A stretch of 64,000 bases of DNA from Paenibacillus phocaeensis (lineage in GTDB: Bacteria > Bacillota > Bacilli > Paenibacillales > Paenibacillaceae): positions 155,512 through 219,511 of the forward strand of contig NZ_FCOQ01000013.1 in the NCBI RefSeq assembly GCF_900021165.1, read 5' to 3'. Numbering within the stretch: position 1 is the stretch's first letter; each line of letters opens with the position of its first letter. The notes beneath the pieces were generated by a model. The model saw nothing but the letters and a program-made list of their open reading frames with translations, was not told where the DNA came from and did no database searches. Shown here piece by piece: positions 59,677 through 64,000 of this stretch. Both the position numbers and the translations under genes were made by a program.

Positions 59677-62600
59677 ATGAACAAACTAACCAGCTTCTCC
59701 ATGAAAAATATAGGGGCCGTCATCATTATTATCCTAATGCTGTTCGGCGGAGGGCTGTACGCTGCTGGAAAACTGAAAACGGAAGTCATGCCGGACATGT
59801 CCATCCCCGTTGTGGTGGTCACCGTACAGTATGTCGGATCTCCAAACGATGTCATGGAGCTCGTGACGAAACCCCTGGAGAAGAAATTAGCCAATGCGGA
59901 AGGGGTCACGTCACTTGATTCCACATCAAGCGACAATTTCTCCATGATCATCGTCAACCTAAAGGAAAATACCGACACGGAGAAGAAGAAGCAAGATCTC
60001 GAAAGCTTGCTCCAGGACGTGGACCTCCCCGATTCGGCGTCCACTCCCAAAGTATCGACATTTGGGTTTGCGTCCGTCCCCGCCTACTATTTGGCGATTT
60101 CCGCGGATAACGGAATGAGCCAGGCGGAACTGGACCAATGGTACCAAAAAGAAATCAAACCCGGACTGGAGGCAACCCCGGGATTTGACCATATGGACGA
60201 AATCGGAGCTCGCGAAACAACGCTGAGCATCAAGCTGGATGCGGGTCAGCTCAATGCTTATGGCCTCACGCCTCCGCTGGTTTCCAATCTGGTGCGTCAG
60301 AACCTCACCTCTTTGCCTACCGGCGAGGTTAAGATCGACGGAAATTCTTTAATGGCCCGGGTAAAGAGCGATACCAACAGCGTGTACGCTTTAGAGAACC
60401 TGGAACTCGCAACCCCCTACGGTACAAGCGTGCGCCTGGGGCAAATCGGCAAGATCGAATCGATTTCGGAATCCGATTTCGTCGCCCGGGTGGACGGCAA
60501 CCCGGCCATCGGCATCCAGTTATATAAAACAAGCGATGCCAACGCGGTAGAGTTTGCCCAAGCGATCAATCAACAGCTGGAAAATTGGCATAACCAGGAG
60601 CCGAATATTCAATTCAAAACGATTTACGATATGTCGGTGGAGGTCAGCACCTCGATTTCGGGCATGCTCCACGAAGGCCTCACCGGGGCGCTGTTGGCCG
60701 CGCTGATGATTTTGTTGTTTTTGCGGAACATTCGCATGACGATAATCGTCCTGGTCTCGATCCCGCTGTCGATCTTAATCACGCTGCTCGTCATGAACTA
60801 TATGGATATCTCGCTAAACATTTTGACGCTGGGCGGGATGTTTATTGCGATCGGACGCGTGGTGGACGACAGTATCGTCGTGATCGAGAATATTTACTCC
60901 CATCTGCAAAAGACGCAAGAGCGCGGCGAATCGGTGATTAAACAGGCGACGCTCGAGGTCGGTTCCGCCATCACCTCCTCCACGCTGACGACGGTTGGCG
61001 TGTTCGCCCCGCTTGGCATGGTTAGCGGCATTGCCGGCCAACTGTTCCGCCCGTTTGCGATTACGTTGGTTTGCGCGATGTTGGCCTCGTTGCTGGTAGC
61101 GCTGACGGTCATTCCGATGCTGGCAAAACTGCTGGTGCTGCGCGGCGCGAAAATCAAACACGAGGAGCAGAAGACGGGCCGCATTCTCACCACTTACCGC
61201 AAGGTGTCGGAGTGGACGCTCCGCAACCCGATAAAAACCTTGCTCTCCGCAGGACTTTTATTTATCGGATCCATTATAGGCTCCGTTCCGTTCCTGTCGG
61301 TCACCCTGATTCCGGAAGACGAACCTCCGCGGGCGTTTTATTTTTCCGTAAAAATGCCTTACGAAACTTCCCTGGAAACGATGGATTCCAAAGTAAGGGA
61401 CATGGAAGATATCCTGAAGAGCGCCAAGGATACCGGCGGAGAGTCCCAGTTTACATTTATCGAATCGCTGGTCGGATTCGGCGGCTCGTCCGGTATCGGC
61501 CCAGTCGAGGCGACTCCTTACAGAGCACAGATTTTTACGGAAGTTACCGAAGGCAGCGATACAAAACAGGTGCAGGAACGATACAAGAACCTCCTGCTGG
61601 CGGAGCTTCCCCAAGGCTCGGAATTGGAGGTTTATTCGCTGCAAGGCAGTACCGGGGGAACTACGGATTTCCAGTACTCCTTAAAAGGGGAAGATTTGAA
61701 CCGACTGAAGGAAGCTGCAACGCTATTGAAAGAACGCTTGAAGGAATTTCCGCAGCTTAGCGAAATTTCGGATTCCCTTAGCGACGCTAAAAAAGAGCTG
61801 GAAATCGAGGTTGCCCAAACGAAAGCGCAGCAATACGGGCTTAATGCATCAACCGTTCAACAAACCGTGGCCAGTTGGCTGATGAAAGCCGACCTCGGCG
61901 AGCTAAAGCTGGATAACGTGACTTATACGACCACGTTGGAATTGGACAAATCCGATAAGGATACCTTGGCCAAGCTGGGGGAGATCCCCTTCCAAACGGC
62001 GAACGGAACCCTTGTATACCTGGAGGAGATCGCCAAGCTGGAACTGATCGATGCCGCCGCGAGCATCAGCCGAAACGATCAAGAGCAGGTGATCTCGATC
62101 ACGGCCAAGATCAACAGCGAAAATAAAGGGGGAGTCAGCGCACAGGTTGCACAAGCCCTTAACAAGGTTGAACTTCCAGATGGGGTAACGCGCGAAATCG
62201 GTGGGATCAATGAGGATATCGGCGAGAGCTTCTCGCAGCTGTTCGTTGCCATGGCCGTCGCCGTCTTCGTTGTCTATTTGATTATGGTACTGTCCTTCGG
62301 GAATACCAGCGCGCCGTTTGCCATCTTGTTCTCGCTCCCGCTGGCGGTAATCGGCGGCTTGCTCGGCTTGCTGTTGACCGGGGAAGCCCTCAGCATTACA
62401 TCGCTGATCGGCTTTATGATGCTGATCGGTATCGTCGTCACCAACGCGATCCTGTTGATCGACCGGACGCAGCAACTTCGCCAGGAAGGCTACTCGGTTC
62501 GCCATGCGCTTCTGGAAGCCGGCACCCTGCGCCTTCGGCCGATTATCATGACAGCCGGGGTAACGATGGTGGCGATGCTGCCGCTCGCGCTCGGATTAAC

Positions 62601-62811
62601 CGAAGGGGGAGCGATTATTTCCAAAGGGATGGCTGTTGTCGTCATCGGTGGATTGGTCTCGTCGACGATTCTGACGCTGGTTGTCGTACCGGTAGTTTAT
62701 GAAATGATCGAATCAGCCAAGAACCGGATCGCCAAGTTATTTCATCGGGGCGGGAAAACAACAGCAGCATCTCATCATGACAACGGGGAAGGAGTAGAGG
62801 TCGATGGATAA
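59677..62811 (+). CDS. RND family efflux transporter, SwrC/AcrB-like
   Basis: 1044 residues with the full RND plan: TM1 at the N-terminus (IIIILMLFGGGLYAAGKL), a large outer domain, TMs 2-6 (about 330-540), a second outer domain and TMs 8-12 (about 860-1020). VVDDSIVVIENIYSHL in TM4 holds the proton-relay Asp pair region, and FMMLIGIVVTNAILLIDRTQQL marks the second half. It is close to Bacillus SwrC/YerP in size and style; such pumps export lipopeptides or amphiphiles. GATAGGAGG precedes the ATG. It overlaps the adaptor gene by 8 bases. Confidence 0.92.
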   Translation: MNKLTSFSMKNIGAVIIIILMLFGGGLYAAGKLKTEVMPDMSIPVVVVTVQYVGSPNDVMELVTKPLEKKLANAEGVTSLDSTSSDNFSMIIVNLKENTDTEKKKQDLESLLQDVDLPDSASTPKVSTFGFASVPAYYLAISADNGMSQAELDQWYQKEIKPGLEATPGFDHMDEIGARETTLSIKLDAGQLNAYGLTPPLVSNLVRQNLTSLPTGEVKIDGNSLMARVKSDTNSVYALENLELATPYGTSVRLGQIGKIESISESDFVARVDGNPAIGIQLYKTSDANAVEFAQAINQQLENWHNQEPNIQFKTIYDMSVEVSTSISGMLHEGLTGALLAALMILLFLRNIRMTIIVLVSIPLSILITLLVMNYMDISLNILTLGGMFIAIGRVVDDSIVVIENIYSHLQKTQERGESVIKQATLEVGSAITSSTLTTVGVFAPLGMVSGIAGQLFRPFAITLVCAMLASLLVALTVIPMLAKLLVLRGAKIKHEEQKTGRILTTYRKVSEWTLRNPIKTLLSAGLLFIGSIIGSVPFLSVTLIPEDEPPRAFYFSVKMPYETSLETMDSKVRDMEDILKSAKDTGGESQFTFIESLVGFGGSSGIGPVEATPYRAQIFTEVTEGSDTKQVQERYKNLLLAELPQGSELEVYSLQGSTGGTTDFQYSLKGEDLNRLKEAATLLKERLKEFPQLSEISDSLSDAKKELEIEVAQTKAQQYGLNASTVQQTVASWLMKADLGELKLDNVTYTTTLELDKSDKDTLAKLGEIPFQTANGTLVYLEEIAKLELIDAAASISRNDQEQVISITAKINSENKGGVSAQVAQALNKVELPDGVTREIGGINEDIGESFSQLFVAMAVAVFVVYLIMVLSFGNTSAPFAILFSLPLAVIGGLLGLLLTGEALSITSLIGFMMLIGIVVTNAILLIDRTQQLRQEGYSVRHALLEAGTLRLRPIIMTAGVTMVAMLPLALGLTEGGAIISKGMAVVVIGGLVSSTILTLVVVPVVYEMIESAKNRIAKLFHRGGKTTAASHHDNGEGVEVDG

Positions 62812-63856
62812 CAAAGCATGGAAAAAACTCGCGCTGGGCGGCATCTTCCTGGTCTCGGCCGCAATCATTGCCGCCGGCTGCACCAAACAACAGGAACCCG
62901 CGCCGCAAAACCTGAGCGTGTCTCAAAAACCGACCGTTAAGGTGAGCACGGCCGAGAAAAGAAACATCGGCGATCCGCAGGAAGTCGTCGCCGAAGTGGC
63001 TTCGGCGGTACAGCGCGATATCGTCGTGAAGGCCGGCGGTGATGTGCTGAAAGCTCCGAAAAAACGCGGGGATCTGGTCAACAAGGGGGATCTGTTGTTT
63101 GAACTGGATCCCGCCGATGTGCTTTTGCAAAAGCAGAAGGCGGAAATCTCGCTGCGCACCGCGCAGGAGAACTTAAAAAACGGCCAATTCGCCAACTCCG
63201 GCGATTCGAGCGCCCTGCAACCGTTAAAGGATCAGGTTAAACTGGCGCAAATCGGCATCGAGGAGTTAAACCGGACGCTGAAAAATTACAAAGTCACAGC
63301 ACCTATTAGCGGTATCCTGACTGATTTTTCAATCGAAGCCGGAATGACGATAAACCCCGGGACCGTCGGTAAAGTCCAGCAAATCAATCCGGTCACGATC
63401 AAAGCCAATATTACCGAAGATCATGCGAAACTCATCCGGGGCAAAACCGAGTTGCAATTCTACACCTCAGATCATCCGGACTCTTTAATGAAAGCCAGAA
63501 TCGATTATCTTGCCGACATTATGGATACCCAGCAAAGAACGTACGCCCTCGAGCTGAAGGCGGACAATGCCGACCTGGCCTTGAAACCGGGGACCAAGGT
63601 CCAGCTTCAACTGACCGACCAAGCGGAGCAGGAAGTACTAACGATTCCAACCACCGCCATTATCCGCGAGGGATCGGACACCTTTGCCTACGTTGTTACC
63701 GGAGGCAAGGTGGAAAAACGTACGGTACGGCTCGGGCGCCTGAACGAAATGTACCAAGAAATCATTGAAGGCATCGAACCCGGTGAACAGGTCGCCGTTT
63801 CCGGGCAACATCAGTTAAAGGATCAACAACTGGTGGAGGCCATAGCTGATAAATAA
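62804..63856 (+). CDS. RND efflux adaptor lipoprotein (HlyD/MFP family)
   Basis: 350 residues. Lipoprotein signal ending AAGC, then a membrane-fusion-protein plan: barrel-sandwich halves (RDIVVKAGGDVLKAPKKRGDLVNKGDLLFELDPADV and KVTAPISGILTDFSIEAGMTINPG) around a short helical hairpin, then a beta-barrel and a C-terminal domain (TIPTTAIIREGSDTFAYVVTGGKVEKRTVRLG). In a Gram-positive cell it would be anchored to the outer membrane face and aid the pump in moving substrate across the wall. GAAGGAGT precedes the ATG, within the pump's 3' end. Confidence 0.9.
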   Translation: MDNKAWKKLALGGIFLVSAAIIAAGCTKQQEPAPQNLSVSQKPTVKVSTAEKRNIGDPQEVVAEVASAVQRDIVVKAGGDVLKAPKKRGDLVNKGDLLFELDPADVLLQKQKAEISLRTAQENLKNGQFANSGDSSALQPLKDQVKLAQIGIEELNRTLKNYKVTAPISGILTDFSIEAGMTINPGTVGKVQQINPVTIKANITEDHAKLIRGKTELQFYTSDHPDSLMKARIDYLADIMDTQQRTYALELKADNADLALKPGTKVQLQLTDQAEQEVLTIPTTAIIREGSDTFAYVVTGGKVEKRTVRLGRLNEMYQEIIEGIEPGEQVAVSGQHQLKDQQLVEAIADK

Positions 63857-63870
63857 AAGGAGTCCGGCTT

Positions 63871-63931
63871 AAAACAACCTGGCCCGAGCGCCTCATCCTC
63901 ATGGGATGACGGTACTCGGGCCAGGTTGTTT
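63871..63931. terminator. Bidirectional terminator between the RND operon and the M23 gene
   Basis: AACAACCTGGCCCGAG (63873-63888) pairs perfectly with its complement at 63915-63930; the loop itself holds CATCC/GGATG. T-rich to the right and A-rich to the left, so it serves both convergent genes. Confidence 0.9.
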
Positions 63932-63940
63932 GTCTAGGAA

Positions 63941-64000
63941 TTACAGGTACTTCATCGGGTTCTGAATACTTCCGTTCTTGTGGATCTCGAAATGCAGATG
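63941..64000 (-). CDS. M23 family peptidase, C-terminal end
   Basis: Only the last 19 codons are inside the window. They read HLHFEIHKNGSIQNPMKYL, the characteristic LytM/M23 end with the metal-binding HLHFE motif. The enzyme cleaves peptidoglycan cross-bridges outside the cell. Its presence next to the wal operon fits wall metabolism. Confidence 0.85.
   Translation of the reverse strand, partial: HLHFEIHKNGSIQNPMKYL

Overview
This window reads as a chromosomal segment of a Paenibacillus-like Firmicute (family Paenibacillaceae). The evidence is a walR-walK-yycH-yycI-walJ operon with htrA, a BA_5709-type CxxH/CxxC protein and rlmH nearby, two surface proteins with S-layer homology (SLH) domains, a CUT1 (Lpl-type) sugar transporter, several AraC-type regulators, strong AGGAGG ribosome binding sites, and abundant palindromic intergenic repeats. 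The wal locus usually lies near the origin in this group. No rRNA, tRNA, CRISPR array or intact insertion sequence was seen.

Layout. 1-7.3 kb (+): a carbohydrate locus with the end of a solute-binding protein, two permeases, a BNR/Asp-box sialidase-fold protein, an AraC regulator, a PfkB sugar kinase and a GH13_18 sucrose phosphorylase. Together they suggest uptake of a sucrose-like sugar, phosphorolysis, and phosphorylation of the released fructose. 7.5-16.6 kb (-): a 1196-residue SLH surface protein lies downstream of a four-gene operon encoding a pseudo-ABC-ATPase/LytTR fusion, an ABC ATPase, an ABC-2 permease and an accessory SecA2. This looks like a dedicated envelope or export locus. 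16.7-25.4 kb: small lipoproteins, VOC and DHFR-like proteins, two WYL regulators, a hydrolase and a large two-TM membrane protein.

25.5-39.3 kb is accessory DNA made of regulator and oxidoreductase or transporter modules: a frameshifted racemase, two GNATs, an XRE/MmyB regulator, an aldo/keto reductase fragment, an SDR-TetR pair with clear operators, a G+C-rich TetR-SDR-MFS block of probable actinobacterial origin, and an alpha/beta hydrolase behind a leader peptide and terminator (an attenuator). A 174-bp duplication (27.74 and 37.11 kb) and a 49-bp duplicated element (34.77 and 36.13 kb) record local rearrangement.

39.3-57.4 kb: the conserved rlmH, CxxH/CxxC, htrA and wal genes, mostly on the minus strand, opened up by a TetR-membrane protein pair, an SLH-CAP protein, glpD, and an AraC regulator plus a GH4 alpha-galacturonidase-like gene. 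Four non-coding stretches here carry different palindromes or motifs repeated at about 50-54 bp, mostly 50-52. 57.5-63.9 kb (+): a two-component system followed by an RND efflux pump and its lipoprotein adaptor. The window closes with the C-terminus of an M23 peptidase on the minus strand.

All calls come from reading translations and sequence by eye; no database search or folding program was run.
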